40,146 nucleotides of DNA from Actinokineospora xionganensis. Lineage in GTDB: Bacteria; Actinomycetota; Actinomycetes; Mycobacteriales; Pseudonocardiaceae. Positions 17,077 through 24,718 of the stretch are shown here, piece by piece. The stretch is from NCBI RefSeq assembly GCF_014323725.1, contig NZ_JABVED010000031.1, positions 1 through 40,146 of the forward strand, in the 5' to 3' direction. Every line of letters begins with the position of its first letter. Positions within the stretch are counted from its first letter, which is position 1. The notes beneath the pieces were generated by a model. That model did not search any database and was not told where the DNA came from. It saw nothing but the letters and a program-made list of their open reading frames with translations. The position numbers and the translations under genes are program-made.

Positions 17077-17349
17077 TCAAGAGCATCTTCCATTATGGGT
17101 GCGACAGCGCCAATCGCCCAGGCCACTCCGGCACAGGCCAGGGCGCTCCGCCTGACCAACGCTGGCGACGAGGTGAAACGCCGAAGCCGTCGGTCGTCCG
17201 CTCGCCCCCTCGGCGCAAGCGGGGCCGAGTTGGTGGCGTGCGATCTGCTCCTGGGCTGCTCGGTAGATCTCGGCGATACGTGCTTCCAGTTCGGCCTCGG
17301 GCGGCAACGCGGACCAGTACCCGGCGACGACGAAGCCGGCCTTGTGCAT
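17077..17349 (-). CDS. Possible small open reading frame, doubtful
   Basis: This 90-aa frame starts ATG at 17349. The first 42 residues look like genuine protein (WSALPPEAELEARIAEIYRA, an amphipathic helix), while the remainder looks like random high-GC sequence. It is more likely a remnant of a larger gene than an intact one. No strong ribosome binding site is seen. The whole 17045-17640 stretch contains only this frame, one hairpin and the island-end repeats. Confidence 0.25.
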   Translation of the reverse strand: MHKAGFVVAGYWSALPPEAELEARIAEIYRAAQEQIARHQLGPACAEGASGRPTASAFHLVASVGQAERPGLCRSGLGDWRCRTHNGRCS

Positions 17350-17545
17350 CTCGGTTCGTTGTGCCCACAGATTTGTCGTGGCGACGCAGGGTTCTGAAGA
17401 CGACCAGTCGGTTCCTACTGTTCTCCTACTTGTGAACGGCCTGGGCGGTGCTTCATCAACTAGCCCTGGTTACGTTGTGTGACGCAATGTGGGGTACAGG
17501 CCAGGTCGGGCGTCGGTGCTGTTGAGCGTGTCCGCCCAACAAGCC

Positions 17546-17578
17546 CATGGCCCGCCAGCGGGATGCTGGCGGGCCATG
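17546..17578. terminator. Hairpin at the right end of the island
   Basis: A perfect 14-bp stem (17546-17559 with 17565-17578) closes a 5-nt loop. It lies about 90 nt beyond the glnA stop and may now serve as the glnA terminator. On the plus strand it is followed by ATCTTT. Confidence 0.6.
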
Positions 17579-17591
17579 ATCTTTGCGCTCA

Positions 17592-17613
17592 GACGGCCTG
17601 TAGGCGACCTGGG
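17592..17613. repeat. Tandem 11-bp repeat, right end of island
   Basis: GACGGCCTGTA is followed by the degenerate copy GGCGACCTGGG, the same unit and spacing as at 6880-6901. An inverted CGGCCTG core lies at 17643-17649. Confidence 0.45.
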
Positions 17614-17665
17614 AGAGTAGCCTGAACGGCGTTTCCGCTGGTCAGGCCGCTCTATAGGCTCGCAG

Positions 17666-17680
17666 GATCACACGTCGTAG
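17666..17680. repeat. Right attachment-site copy within the glnA 3' end
   Basis: These 15 bp are shared exactly with 6757-6771. They cover the last base of Tyr471, then Tyr472, Asp473, Val474, the stop and two following bases of glnA. Confidence 0.7.
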
Positions 17681-19092
17681 TACATGCCGAACTCGTACGG
17701 GTGCGGGCGCAGGCGCAGCGGGTCGATCTCGTGCTCGCGCTTGAACGCGATCCAGGTCTCGATCACGTCCGGGGTGAACACGCCACCCTCGAGCAGGTAG
17801 TCGTGGTCGGCCTCGAGCGCGTCGAGGACCTCGCCCAGCGACGCGGGCACCTGCTGGACCTCCTTGGCCTCCTCCGGGGGAAGCTCGTAGAGGTCCTTGT
17901 CGATCGGGGCCGGGGGCTCGATCTTGTTCTTCACGCCGTCGAGGCCCGCCATGACCATGGCCGCGAAGGCCAGGTACGGGTTGCCGGACGAGTCCGGGCA
18001 GCGGAACTCGACGCGCTTGGCCTTGGCGTTGTTGCCCGTGATCGGGATACGCACGCAGGCCGAGCGGTTGCGCTGGGAGTAGACCAGGCTGACCGGGGCT
18101 TCGTAGCCGGGCACCAGGCGGTGGTAGGAGTTCACCGTGGGGTTGGTGAACGCCAGCAGCGACGGCGCGTGGGCCAGGATGCCGCCGATGTAGTGGCGGG
18201 CGGTGTCGGACAGGCCCGCGTAGCCGGACTCGTCGTAGAACAGCGGCTCGCCGTCCTTCCACAGCGACTGGTGGGTGTGCATACCCGAGCCGTTGTCGCC
18301 GAAGAGGGGCTTCGGCATGAAGGTGGCCGACCTGTCGGCCTCCCACGCCGTGTTCTTGATGAGGTATTTGAACAACTGCAGGTCGTCCGCGGCGTGCAGC
18401 AGCGTGTTGAACCGGTAGTTGATCTCAGACTGGCCCGCGGTGCCCACCTCGTGGTGCGCGCGCTCGACGGTGAAGCCCGCGTCCTGCATGTTCAGGACCA
18501 TCTTGTCGCGCAGGTCGGCGAAGTGGTCGACCGGCGGCACGGGGAAGTAGCCGCCCTTGAAGCGGGTCTTGTAGCCCTTGTTGTTGCCGCCCTCTTCGGC
18601 GCCGCTGTTCCACCAGCCCTCGACCGAGTCGATCTCGTGGAACGAGCCGTTCTCCGTGTAGTCGAAGCGGATCGAGTCGAAGATGTAGAACTCCGCCTCG
18701 GCGCCGAAGAACGCGGTGTCGGCGATGCCGGACTCGGTGATGTACTGCTCCGCCTTGCGCGCGATGTTGCGCGGGTCGCGGGAGTACGCCTCCTTGGTGA
18801 ACGGGTCGTGCACGAAGAAGTTGAGGATCAGCGTCTTCTCGGTGCGGAACGGGTCCAGGCGGGCCGTGTACGGGTCGGGCAGCAGCAGCATGTCCGACTC
18901 GTGGATCGACTGGAAGCCGCGCACCGACGAGCCGTCGAACGCGAGGCCCTCGGTGAAGGCGTCCTCGTCGAACGCGGAAGCGGGGACGGTGAAGTGCTGC
19001 ATCACGCCGGGCAGGTCGCAGAACCGCACATCGACGAACTTCACTTCTTCTTCTGCGATGAAGCGCAGGACCTCGTCGGGAGAGTTGAACAC
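17668..19092 (-). CDS. glnA: Glutamine synthetase type I (GSI-beta)
   Basis: The 474-aa protein makes glutamine from glutamate, ammonia and ATP as a cytoplasmic dodecamer. Family signatures are all present: FDGSSVRGF (52-60), the metal site GAEAEFYIF (130-138), [10 protein letters not shown] (267-276) and the adenylylation site [10 protein letters not shown] with Tyr402, which GlnE modifies. It ends in the family's [11 protein letters not shown]. Length and the start at GTG 19092 (AAGGAG 9 nt upstream) match GSI-beta; a longer frame upstream is rejected because it crosses the operator region. A GlnR-type box lies 129-166 nt upstream. The last codons serve as the island attachment site, and the coding sequence is intact. 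Confidence 0.97.
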   Translation of the reverse strand: MFNSPDEVLRFIAEEEVKFVDVRFCDLPGVMQHFTVPASAFDEDAFTEGLAFDGSSVRGFQSIHESDMLLLPDPYTARLDPFRTEKTLILNFFVHDPFTKEAYSRDPRNIARKAEQYITESGIADTAFFGAEAEFYIFDSIRFDYTENGSFHEIDSVEGWWNSGAEEGGNNKGYKTRFKGGYFPVPPVDHFADLRDKMVLNMQDAGFTVERAHHEVGTAGQSEINYRFNTLLHAADDLQLFKYLIKNTAWEADRSATFMPKPLFGDNGSGMHTHQSLWKDGEPLFYDESGYAGLSDTARHYIGGILAHAPSLLAFTNPTVNSYHRLVPGYEAPVSLVYSQRNRSACVRIPITGNNAKAKRVEFRCPDSSGNPYLAFAAMVMAGLDGVKNKIEPPAPIDKDLYELPPEEAKEVQQVPASLGEVLDALEADHDYLLEGGVFTPDVIETWIAFKREHEIDPLRLRPHPYEFGMYYDV

Positions 19093-19220
19093 GCTCGTTG
19101 ACTCCTTCGTATTCTCCGCCGGTCCAATCCCGGCACATCGCGCGAGCGGGCAACCGTCCCTGCCTGCGATCACGGCCGCAGTGCCGTGCCCGCTCTGCGT
19201 GATGACGCTAAGAGGGTGGT

Positions 19221-19258
19221 GTTGCCCGACCATCACCGAGATGTTTCGCCGATGTTAA
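19221..19258 (-). promoter_or_regulatory. GlnR-type operator upstream of glnA
   Basis: On the minus strand it reads TTAAC-n6-GAAAC-n6-GTGAT-n6-GCAAC. These are four half-sites with exact 6-nt spacers, close to the actinobacterial GlnR consensus gTnAC-n6-GaAAC repeated twice. It lies 129-166 nt before the glnA GTG, so nitrogen-dependent control by a GlnR protein (encoded elsewhere) is expected. Confidence 0.7.
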
Positions 19259-19327
19259 CGACGGCCGGTTTTGCTCAAGAGGATGCCAGGAGCGGGCACG
19301 GATGGCACTTCGTCCTACGCTGGTGGG

Positions 19328-19810
19328 GTGAGCAGATGGACTGGTTCGTGGTTGTCCGGCCCAAGCGCGGCCATTTCGCCCACTGACGGTGAGATCCGGT
19401 GGCGGGGTGACCGCCTCGGCCTGCCCGAGCGCGGCTCCGGCTCGGTCGCCTCACCCGCGATCCGGCTGGGCGCGCTGTTGATCGATCTGGTCTTGGCCTC
19501 GCTGGTGACGTCCCTTTTCGTGCGCAGGGACTTCGACGACCCGGCGACGATGTGGACCTTCAACCTGTGGGCCATGGGGGTGTGGTTCGTGATCTCCGCG
19601 GTGGGGGTGTCGCTGGCCGGATTCACTCCCGGCAAGGCCGTCCTCGGGATGCGGGTGATGCGGATGGATGGGTCGGCGTTGGTGGGTCCGTTGCGGGGGA
19701 TCGCTCGGACGGCGTTGGTGGGTGTGATCTTGCCCGCAGCCATCAATGACAAGGATGGTCGTGGGTTGCACGACCGGCTTCTGGGGACGCTGGTTCTGCG
19801 TACTCGCTGA
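19328..19810 (+). CDS. RDD family membrane protein
   Basis: The 160-aa protein has the RDD pattern. A first hydrophobic segment (LGALLIDLVLASLVTSLFV) contains the family's aspartate, a second (MGVWFVISAVGVSLAG) follows, and then the conserved FTPGKAVLGMRVMR loop. The C-terminus has the typical D-x-x-GRGLHDRLLGTLV. It is an integral membrane protein of unknown function, adjacent to glnA in many actinobacteria as I recall. GTG 19328 is preferred over the longer frame because it begins the conserved SRWTGSWLSGP stretch; the ribosome binding site is poor (GGTGGG). It diverges from glnA, so the GlnR box may also influence it. Confidence 0.85.
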   Translation: MSRWTGSWLSGPSAAISPTDGEIRWRGDRLGLPERGSGSVASPAIRLGALLIDLVLASLVTSLFVRRDFDDPATMWTFNLWAMGVWFVISAVGVSLAGFTPGKAVLGMRVMRMDGSALVGPLRGIARTALVGVILPAAINDKDGRGLHDRLLGTLVLRTR

Positions 19811-19877
19811 TCCGCGTTCGGGCGGTTTGGTGCCTCTTGGGTCGGCCCCTTGCGATTTGTGGGTGCTTGAAGGGCCG

Positions 19878-20639
19878 TTAGCTCTGTTCGCCCAGGTGGA
19901 TGGCGTCGGCTACGTGGGTGAATCCGACTTGGCGGTAGACCTGTTCCGCGCCGTCGTCGCCTGGGGTCAGCCAGGCCAGGGTGACGCCTGCTCGCTCGGC
20001 GGCGGCGCGCACGGCGTACGCGGTCACCAGTGTCGCCAGGCCTTTGCGGCGGTGTTCCGCGGCGGTGGCGATACCCGCGATCTCTGCCACCCCGTCGGCG
20101 ACCCCGGTCCACGACGCCACTGCGACAGGCTTGCCGTCCAAACGGGCAAGGACTGTCCCCCCGTCTTCCGCGCGGCCGGGCTCGCCGCTGACACCTGGCT
20201 CGCCAGGTGCGCCGAACGCGACATGGGCGACGGCGTTGGCGGCGGTCGCGTCGCCCGCGGTGGTGACGCGTTGGATGGTGACGCCGTGGGGTATCTCGGG
20301 AACGGTCACGCCTGCCGGGTCGACGGTCATCAGCGGTATCCGGGCGGTCACCTTCAGACCCGCGGCGATCAGGAGTTCGGACGCGCCGGGGCTGGCCTGT
20401 TCGATGAGTTCGAACCGGAGCAGGCCCGGTGGGAAAGCGGTCCGGAGCATGTCCACGCTGTCGGCAAGGTCGGTCACCCGGTTGCCGGGCTCGGTCGCCA
20501 CGGCGTAGGAGGCCATGGGGTGGCCGCCCTCGGTGAGCATGCCGGTGAACGGCCCTGCCGGGATGACAGTCTTGGACCGAGCCAGCCCGTCGCGTTGGGC
20601 GGTGGCGATTCGCACGGCCAGGAGATCGGTTTCAAGCAC
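19878..20639 (-). CDS. GNAT family N-acetyltransferase
   Basis: The 253-aa protein has a C-terminal GNAT domain with the acetyl-CoA loop EHRRKGLATLV after the strand AEIAGIATA, and the terminal pattern EQVYRQVGFTHV. The N-terminal half (about 1-120) is a second, diverged GNAT-like region. It probably acetylates a small molecule or protein amine; the substrate is unknown. It faces the RDD gene convergently, with 67 nt between the stops and no evident hairpin. The next gene upstream on the same strand is separated by a terminator, so it has its own promoter. Confidence 0.82.
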   Translation of the reverse strand: MLETDLLAVRIATAQRDGLARSKTVIPAGPFTGMLTEGGHPMASYAVATEPGNRVTDLADSVDMLRTAFPPGLLRFELIEQASPGASELLIAAGLKVTARIPLMTVDPAGVTVPEIPHGVTIQRVTTAGDATAANAVAHVAFGAPGEPGVSGEPGRAEDGGTVLARLDGKPVAVASWTGVADGVAEIAGIATAAEHRRKGLATLVTAYAVRAAAERAGVTLAWLTPGDDGAEQVYRQVGFTHVADAIHLGEQS

Positions 20640-20667
20640 GGACGGAACGTAGTCCGCCGCTGACAGC

Positions 20668-20698
20668 GCCGCCCCCGATTTATTCGATCGGGGGCGGC
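20668..20698 (-). terminator. Terminator after the DUF4191 gene
   Basis: A perfect 12-bp stem (20668-20679 with 20687-20698) with a 7-nt loop lies 13 nt beyond the DUF4191 stop on its strand. Confidence 0.75.
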
Positions 20699-20711
20699 GG
20701 CAAAGCAGGCT

Positions 20712-21440
20712 CTAACGGCGGCGGAGGGTTCGCTGCACGCTGCGCATCTTGGCGCCGGGGGGCATTGGGCCCTTCGGCATGGCCGCGCCGCGGTTGGCGA
20801 TGGCGGCGAGGCGCTTCTCGACGGTGTCCATCTCGGCCGGGCGCAGGTTGTTGGGCAGCTTCATCAGGTGCCGCTGCAGGTTGCGCAGCTGCACCTGGCC
20901 CTCTTCGTTGCCGACGATCACGTCGTAGATCGGGGTCTCGCCGACGATGCGGGCGATGCGCTTCTTCTCCTGGGCGAGCAGGTTCTTCACCCGGTGCGGC
21001 GCGCCCTCGGCGACCAGGATGACGCCGGGCCTGCCGATCACCCGGTGGACCGCGTCGAGCTGCGTGGTGCCCGCGACGGTCGGGGTGACCCGCCAGCGGC
21101 CGCGCAGGTTCTCCAGCGCCCACGCCGCGGCGCCGGGTTGGCCGTCCGCCTTCGCGTAGACGTTCTTCTGGACCCGCCTGCCGAAGATGATCACCGCGGC
21201 CAACGCGCCGAGGGCGATGCCCACCGGCAGCAGGAACCACTCGATCCCGAGCAGCAGCCCGATGCCGAATACGACGCCGGTCACCACCAGGAGGGCGCCC
21301 AGCATCCAGGGGATGAGGGCCTTGTCCTCCTTGCGCTGCATGTTGAACGCCTGGAAGAGCTGTCCGCGCTTCGCCTTCGACGCAGCCTTGCGCGCCTTCT
21401 TGGCTTCCTTGGCGGCCGCCTTGTCCTGCTTGTCAGCCAT
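20712..21440 (-). CDS. DUF4191 membrane protein
   Basis: This 242-aa protein belongs to the actinobacterial DUF4191 family of unknown function. It begins with a lysine/alanine-rich segment (residues 1-27), then [13 protein letters not shown]. Two adjacent transmembrane helices follow (about 45-66 and 70-87), and a cytoplasmic region contains [11 protein letters not shown] and [19 protein letters not shown] 21440 is selected because the conserved N-terminus starts there; the 101-codon upstream extension overlaps the uvrD2 start region and looks random. It is divergent from uvrD2 with only about 64 nt between the starts, and a strong terminator follows it. Confidence 0.85.
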   Translation of the reverse strand: MADKQDKAAAKEAKKARKAASKAKRGQLFQAFNMQRKEDKALIPWMLGALLVVTGVVFGIGLLLGIEWFLLPVGIALGALAAVIIFGRRVQKNVYAKADGQPGAAAWALENLRGRWRVTPTVAGTTQLDAVHRVIGRPGVILVAEGAPHRVKNLLAQEKKRIARIVGETPIYDVIVGNEEGQVQLRNLQRHLMKLPNNLRPAEMDTVEKRLAAIANRGAAMPKGPMPPGAKMRSVQRTLRRR

Positions 21441-21504
21441 AACCACCAGGATACGGTGCGTGGTCCCGCGTCCGTCGGGTGCGCTCTCTGTCAGGATGGT
21501 CGAC

Positions 21505-23592
21505 ATGGCCGGCGCACCTGATCCGCTCGCCGGGCTCGACCCGGACCAACTCGCCGCGGTGACCGCCCCGCGCGGGCCCGTGTGCGTCCTCGCGGGCGCC
21601 GGGACCGGCAAGACCCGGACCATCGTCAGCCGCATCGGCCACCTCATCCACGCCGGGCACGTCAGCGCCGGGCAGGTTCTGGCGGTCACGTTCACCGCGC
21701 GGGCCGCGGGGGAGATGCGTACCCGGCTGCGCGCGCTCGACATCCACGCGGCGCAGGCCCGGACCTTCCACGCCGCCGCCCTGCGCCAGCTGCGCTACTT
21801 CTGGCCGCGCGTCGTCGGCGGCGAGCAGTGGGAGCTGATCGACGGCAAGCTGCGCCTGGTCGGGCAGGTGGCGAACAAGCTCGGCATAGGCACGGAGCGG
21901 GAGACCCTGCGCGACCTGGCGAGCGAGATCGAGTGGGCGAAGGCGTCGCTGATCGCGCCCGCGGACTACCCGGCCGCCGTCGCGCGCTTCCGCCGCGAGA
22001 CACCGGCGCCCGCGGAGAAGGTCGCAGAGGTCTACACCGGCTATGAGGCGCTGAAGAACCGCGCCCACCAACTCGACTTCGACGACCTGCTGCTGCACAC
22101 CGCCGCCGCCCTGGAGGAGCACTCCGCGGTGGCCGAGGAGTTCCGCGACCGCTACCGCTGCTTTGTGGTCGACGAGTACCAGGACGTCACCCCGTTGCAG
22201 CAGCGCGTCCTCGACGCCTGGCTGGGCCGCCGCGACGACCTCACCGTCGTCGGCGACGCGAACCAGACGATCTACTCCTTCGCAGGTGCCTCGGCCCGCC
22301 CGTTGCTCGACTTCACCCGCCGGTTTCCCGAGGCGACGGTCGTGCGCCTAGAGCGTGACTATCGCTCGACACCGGAAGTGGTGTCCTTGGCGAACAGGGT
22401 CATCTCCGCCGCGCGCGACCGGCCAGCCGGGTCGCGACTGCGGCTGATCGGCCAGCGTAAGCCGGGGCCCGACCCGGTGTTCGTCGAGTACGACGACGAG
22501 CCCGGGGAGGCGACCGCCGTCGCCGGACGGATCAAGGACCTCATCGACCAGGGCGTCGCCCTCAGCGAGATCGCCGTGCTCTTCCGGATCAACGCGCAGT
22601 CGGAGGTCTACGAGCAGGCGCTGACGGAGCTGGGCATCCCGTATCTGGTGCGCGGCGGCGAGCGGTTCTTCAACCGGCAGGAGATCCGGCAGGCGACGGC
22701 CACGCTGCGCACCGCGGCGGTGCAGTCGCCGACCGGCGAGCTGCCCAAACTCGTGCGGAGCCTGCTCGAACCGCTCGGCCTCACCGCTGACCCGCCCAGC
22801 GGCGGCGCGGCGCGGGAACGCTGGGAGTCGCTGCTGGCCCTGGTGGAGCTGGCCGAGGAACTCGCCGCGACGGTCGCCGACGCCGACCTCGCGCGCTATG
22901 TCCACGAGCTTGACCTGCGCGCCCAGGCCCAGCACCCGCCGACCGTGGAGGGCGTGACCCTGGCGTCGCTGCACTCGGCCAAGGGCCTGGAATGGGACGC
23001 GGTGTTCCTGGTCGGCCTGGTCGACGGCACGCTGCCGATCCAGCACGCCGACGGCAACGAGGCGCAGATCGAGGAGGAGCGCAGGCTTCTCTATGTGGGT
23101 GTCACCCGAGCCCGTGAGCATCTGTCGCTCACCTGGGCGCTCGCGCGCGCCGAAGGCGGCAAGCGCTACCGCAGGCGCAGCCGCTTCCTCTATGGCCTGA
23201 TCCCGGAGAACCATCCGACCGCCCGGGTCGCTGCTTCCGCGACCCGCAGGCGTGATCGCGGGATGCCGATGATCCGGCACTGCCGGGTCTGCGGTGACGA
23301 GCTGGCGGGCACGATGGCGTTCAAGCTCGGCCGCTGCGAGACGTGTCCGGTCGATCTCGACCATGGCCTGCTCGAACGGCTGCGGCAGTGGCGGCTGGAG
23401 CGCTCCAAGGCGCTGCGCGTGCCGGTCTACGTCATTTTCACCGATGCCACACTTCTGGCGATCGCCGAACAGCGTCCGGCGGATCGGGCCGCGCTCGTGT
23501 CGATTTCCGGTGTGGGAGCGGTCAAACTGGACAAATTCGGGCAAGAGGTGCTCTCGTTGGTCGCTAACGCCACCCGTTCGAGCGGTATGTGA
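21505..23592 (+). CDS. uvrD2: ATP-dependent DNA helicase UvrD2
   Basis: The 695-aa protein is a superfamily 1A 3'-5' helicase of the actinobacterial UvrD2 type. Walker A is GAGTGKT (31-37), motif II is DEYQD (223-227), and [10 protein letters not shown] and [10 protein letters not shown] follow in order. The C-terminus carries the lineage-specific four-cysteine zinc element (Cys593-x2-Cys596, Cys611-x2-Cys614) and an HRDC domain (about 615-690), as in mycobacterial UvrD2. ATG 21505 is chosen because AGGA lies 8 nt before it; ATG 21496 in the same frame is the alternative. whiB7 follows downstream, the same neighbourhood as in mycobacteria. It acts in DNA repair or replication. Confidence 0.95.
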   Translation: MAGAPDPLAGLDPDQLAAVTAPRGPVCVLAGAGTGKTRTIVSRIGHLIHAGHVSAGQVLAVTFTARAAGEMRTRLRALDIHAAQARTFHAAALRQLRYFWPRVVGGEQWELIDGKLRLVGQVANKLGIGTERETLRDLASEIEWAKASLIAPADYPAAVARFRRETPAPAEKVAEVYTGYEALKNRAHQLDFDDLLLHTAAALEEHSAVAEEFRDRYRCFVVDEYQDVTPLQQRVLDAWLGRRDDLTVVGDANQTIYSFAGASARPLLDFTRRFPEATVVRLERDYRSTPEVVSLANRVISAARDRPAGSRLRLIGQRKPGPDPVFVEYDDEPGEATAVAGRIKDLIDQGVALSEIAVLFRINAQSEVYEQALTELGIPYLVRGGERFFNRQEIRQATATLRTAAVQSPTGELPKLVRSLLEPLGLTADPPSGGAARERWESLLALVELAEELAATVADADLARYVHELDLRAQAQHPPTVEGVTLASLHSAKGLEWDAVFLVGLVDGTLPIQHADGNEAQIEEERRLLYVGVTRAREHLSLTWALARAEGGKRYRRRSRFLYGLIPENHPTARVAASATRRRDRGMPMIRHCRVCGDELAGTMAFKLGRCETCPVDLDHGLLERLRQWRLERSKALRVPVYVIFTDATLLAIAEQRPADRAALVSISGVGAVKLDKFGQEVLSLVANATRSSGM

Positions 23593-23614
23593 CCGGCGTC
23601 ACGCGAAGTTCTGG

Positions 23615-23652
23615 AAAATCGGTTGCGGGGCCTCCCGCAACCTGAATAACCT
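23615..23652 (+). promoter_or_regulatory. whiB7 promoter with WhiB7 AT-rich element
   Basis: AAAAT lies 3 bp (CGG) upstream of a -35 TTGCGG; after an 18-nt spacer comes a -10 TAACCT. An AT-rich element 3 bp before the -35 is the established WhiB7 autoregulation signal in mycobacteria. Transcription would begin near 23659. Confidence 0.65.
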
Positions 23653-23660
23653 GCAATAGC

Positions 23661-23677
23661 GGGCCACGAAGTGGCCC
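23661..23677 (+). other. Hairpin at the 5' end of the whiB7 leader
   Basis: GGGCCAC and GTGGCCC form a 7-bp stem with a 3-nt loop just after the predicted transcription start. It may stabilise the leader RNA. Confidence 0.45.
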
Positions 23678-23716
23678 GAAGATTCGGACCTGGGACAGAC
23701 GGAGGAGGTGGCCATC

Positions 23717-23941
23717 GTGAAGATCTTCATGACGAACGCGAACCCCGGCTACCTGCCGTTCCCGGGGAGTTCTGTGTCGCCGTCCTGGGGGCCGGCGCGC
23801 GAAGCGATTCACGTCCAGCGTGAGCGCCTCGCCGTGTGCACCGCTACCGCCAAGGCGGCCATCGCCGGCAGCAAGCACGCCCGCACTCTCGATGTCGACG
23901 TTCCGACCAATCCGTCCGCCACCTCGGGTGGGGTGACTTGA
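23717..23941 (+). CDS. Upstream ORF (uORF) in the whiB7 leader
   Basis: The frame encodes 74 aa from GTG 23717, 8 nt after a near-ideal GGAGGAGG; the in-frame GTG at 23708 is too close to that site. The peptide begins MKIFMTNANPGYLPFPG and shows no known domain. Its position between the whiB7 promoter and a rho-independent terminator matches the whiB7/wblC leaders of mycobacteria and Streptomyces, where translation of a uORF controls read-through when ribosomes are inhibited. Its stop codon lies inside the first leader hairpin, so the act of translation, more than the peptide, probably matters. Confidence 0.7.
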   Translation: MKIFMTNANPGYLPFPGSSVSPSWGPAREAIHVQRERLAVCTATAKAAIAGSKHARTLDVDVPTNPSATSGGVT

Positions 23942-23971
23942 CCAGGCGTCAAGTAACCCCAGGCTCCCGAG
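23923..23971 (+). promoter_or_regulatory. Leader hairpin overlapping the uORF stop (candidate antiterminator)
   Basis: Arms 23930-23941 and 23949-23960 pair over 12 positions with one mismatch and include the uORF TGA. An outer CTCGGG/CCCGAG stem (23923-23928 with 23966-23971) extends it and takes the first bases of the terminator stem. Ribosomes at the uORF end would open it. Confidence 0.5.
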
Positions 23972-24007
23972 GCCGCGGACTCCGATACCGGAATCCGCGG
24001 CCTTTTT
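23970..24007 (+). terminator. Attenuator terminator before whiB7
   Basis: A 10-bp stem (23970-23979 with 23994-24003) is followed by TTTTT. It lies 28 nt after the uORF and 57 nt before whiB7, so it must be bypassed for whiB7 expression. Confidence 0.85.
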
Positions 24008-24042
24008 CTTTGCCCTACATCGGCTTCACCAGGCCACCAGAC

Positions 24043-24060
24043 TGAAATCAGGAGATTTCA
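24043..24060 (+). promoter_or_regulatory. Hairpin with the whiB7 ribosome-binding site in its loop
   Basis: TGAAATC and GATTTCA form a perfect 7-bp stem whose 4-nt loop is AGGA, the core of the whiB7 Shine-Dalgarno, 4 nt before the ATG. It could modulate translation. Confidence 0.5.
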
Positions 24061-24064
24061 AGCC

Positions 24065-24454
24065 ATGAGTACCGCCACTGTTCCGCTCACCGGCGGAGCA
24101 TTCACCGACCTTCTCGGACCTCCCGGTTCCGGTGTCAGCGAGCTGCTGGACGCGGCTCCGTCGGCCGGACTGGACCTTCCTTGCCGGTCCGCCGACAACC
24201 CCGACCTGTGGTTCGGCGACACCCCCAACGAGCTCGAGCGCGCCAAGCTGCTCTGCGGCGACTGCCCGGTGCGCGCGGCCTGCCTGGCCTCGGCGCTCGC
24301 GCGGCACGAGCCGTGGGGCGTCTGGGGTGGGGAGATCTTCGAGCGCGGCGTCGTGATCGCGCGCAAGCGGCCCCGTGGTCGCCCGCGCAAGGAAGACGTC
24401 GCACGAGATGCCGCCGAGCGCGCGGCCCACACCCAGGATGAGGTTGCCGCATGA
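24065..24454 (+). CDS. whiB7: WhiB7/WblC redox-sensing transcriptional regulator
   Basis: The 129-aa protein has the four iron-sulfur cysteines Cys40, Cys64, Cys67 and Cys73, the GVWGG turn (85-89) and a C-terminal AT-hook RGRPRK (104-109) that separates WhiB7 from other WhiB paralogues. WhiB7 binds the primary sigma factor and activates intrinsic antibiotic-resistance genes by contacting AT-rich DNA next to the -35. The adjacent uvrD2, the uORF/attenuator leader and the autoregulatory promoter all support the assignment. AGGAG precedes the ATG. A 71-aa gene is coupled to its stop (ATGA). Confidence 0.95.
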   Translation: MSTATVPLTGGAFTDLLGPPGSGVSELLDAAPSAGLDLPCRSADNPDLWFGDTPNELERAKLLCGDCPVRAACLASALARHEPWGVWGGEIFERGVVIARKRPRGRPRKEDVARDAAERAAHTQDEVAA

Positions 24455-24666
24455 ACGCCCAGCTCAAAGACCCCATGTACACGTTCAAGCCCGAAGGACC
24501 CACGCAAATGTTGATCTATGAAAATCTCGCTCGATCTCGAACGCGAGAGGCGGAACAGGTTGCGTACACGCACCGCCTGGCCCGCCGGATGCACACCGCC
24601 AAGCGCTGGGAACGAGTCTCGAACTGGGCGGCCAAGCGCGCCCACCGCGTCACGTCCTCGCTCTAG
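24451..24666 (+). CDS. 71-aa protein coupled to whiB7
   Basis: The gene overlaps the whiB7 stop by 4 nt (ATGA), so it is translated with whiB7 and induced with it. The product is basic and helical (for example HRLARRMHTAKRWERVSNWA), without cysteines, signal peptide or membrane segment. I recognise no family. Being co-induced with an antibiotic-stress regulator, a ribosome-, DNA- or WhiB7-associated role is conceivable, but this is only an inference from position. Confidence 0.7.
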   Translation: MNAQLKDPMYTFKPEGPTQMLIYENLARSRTREAEQVAYTHRLARRMHTAKRWERVSNWAAKRAHRVTSSL

Positions 24667-24675
24667 GCCCTACCT

Positions 24676-24711
24676 GGATGCCCGCCACCGCGCCCGCGGT
24701 GGCGGGCATCC
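24676..24711. terminator. Terminator after the whiB7 operon
   Basis: A perfect 15-bp stem (24676-24690 with 24697-24711) with a 6-nt loop lies 10 nt after the 71-aa gene and just beyond the end of the opposing SigJ-like pseudogene. Confidence 0.85.
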
Positions 24712-24718
24712 GCCGTTT

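Larger units (their letters stand above)
6757..17680. mobile_element. Genomic (defence) island integrated at the 3' end of glnA
   Basis: The segment is bounded by a 15-bp direct repeat (6757-6771 and 17666-17680). The right copy is the last codons, stop and next 2 bases of glnA; the left copy sits beside an otherwise unexplained terminator. Coding sequence inside has visibly more A/T-ending codons than the flanks. Contents are an IS21 remnant and a five-gene restriction/helicase operon. Tandem GACGGCCTG-type repeats lie just inside both ends. No integrase gene is recognised. Integration at a gene's 3' end that preserves the gene is typical of tyrosine-recombinase elements; the mechanism here is inferred. 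Confidence 0.7.

Noticed and set aside
17701..19101. Long plus-strand open frame opposite glnA
   Set aside because: It is antisense to glnA, with composition dictated by GC-rich third positions and low-complexity Val/Arg/Gly content; no family resemblance.
21496..21504. ATG 21496 as the uvrD2 start
   Set aside because: It lies on top of the AGGA sequence that is correctly spaced for ATG 21505; kept only as an alternative.
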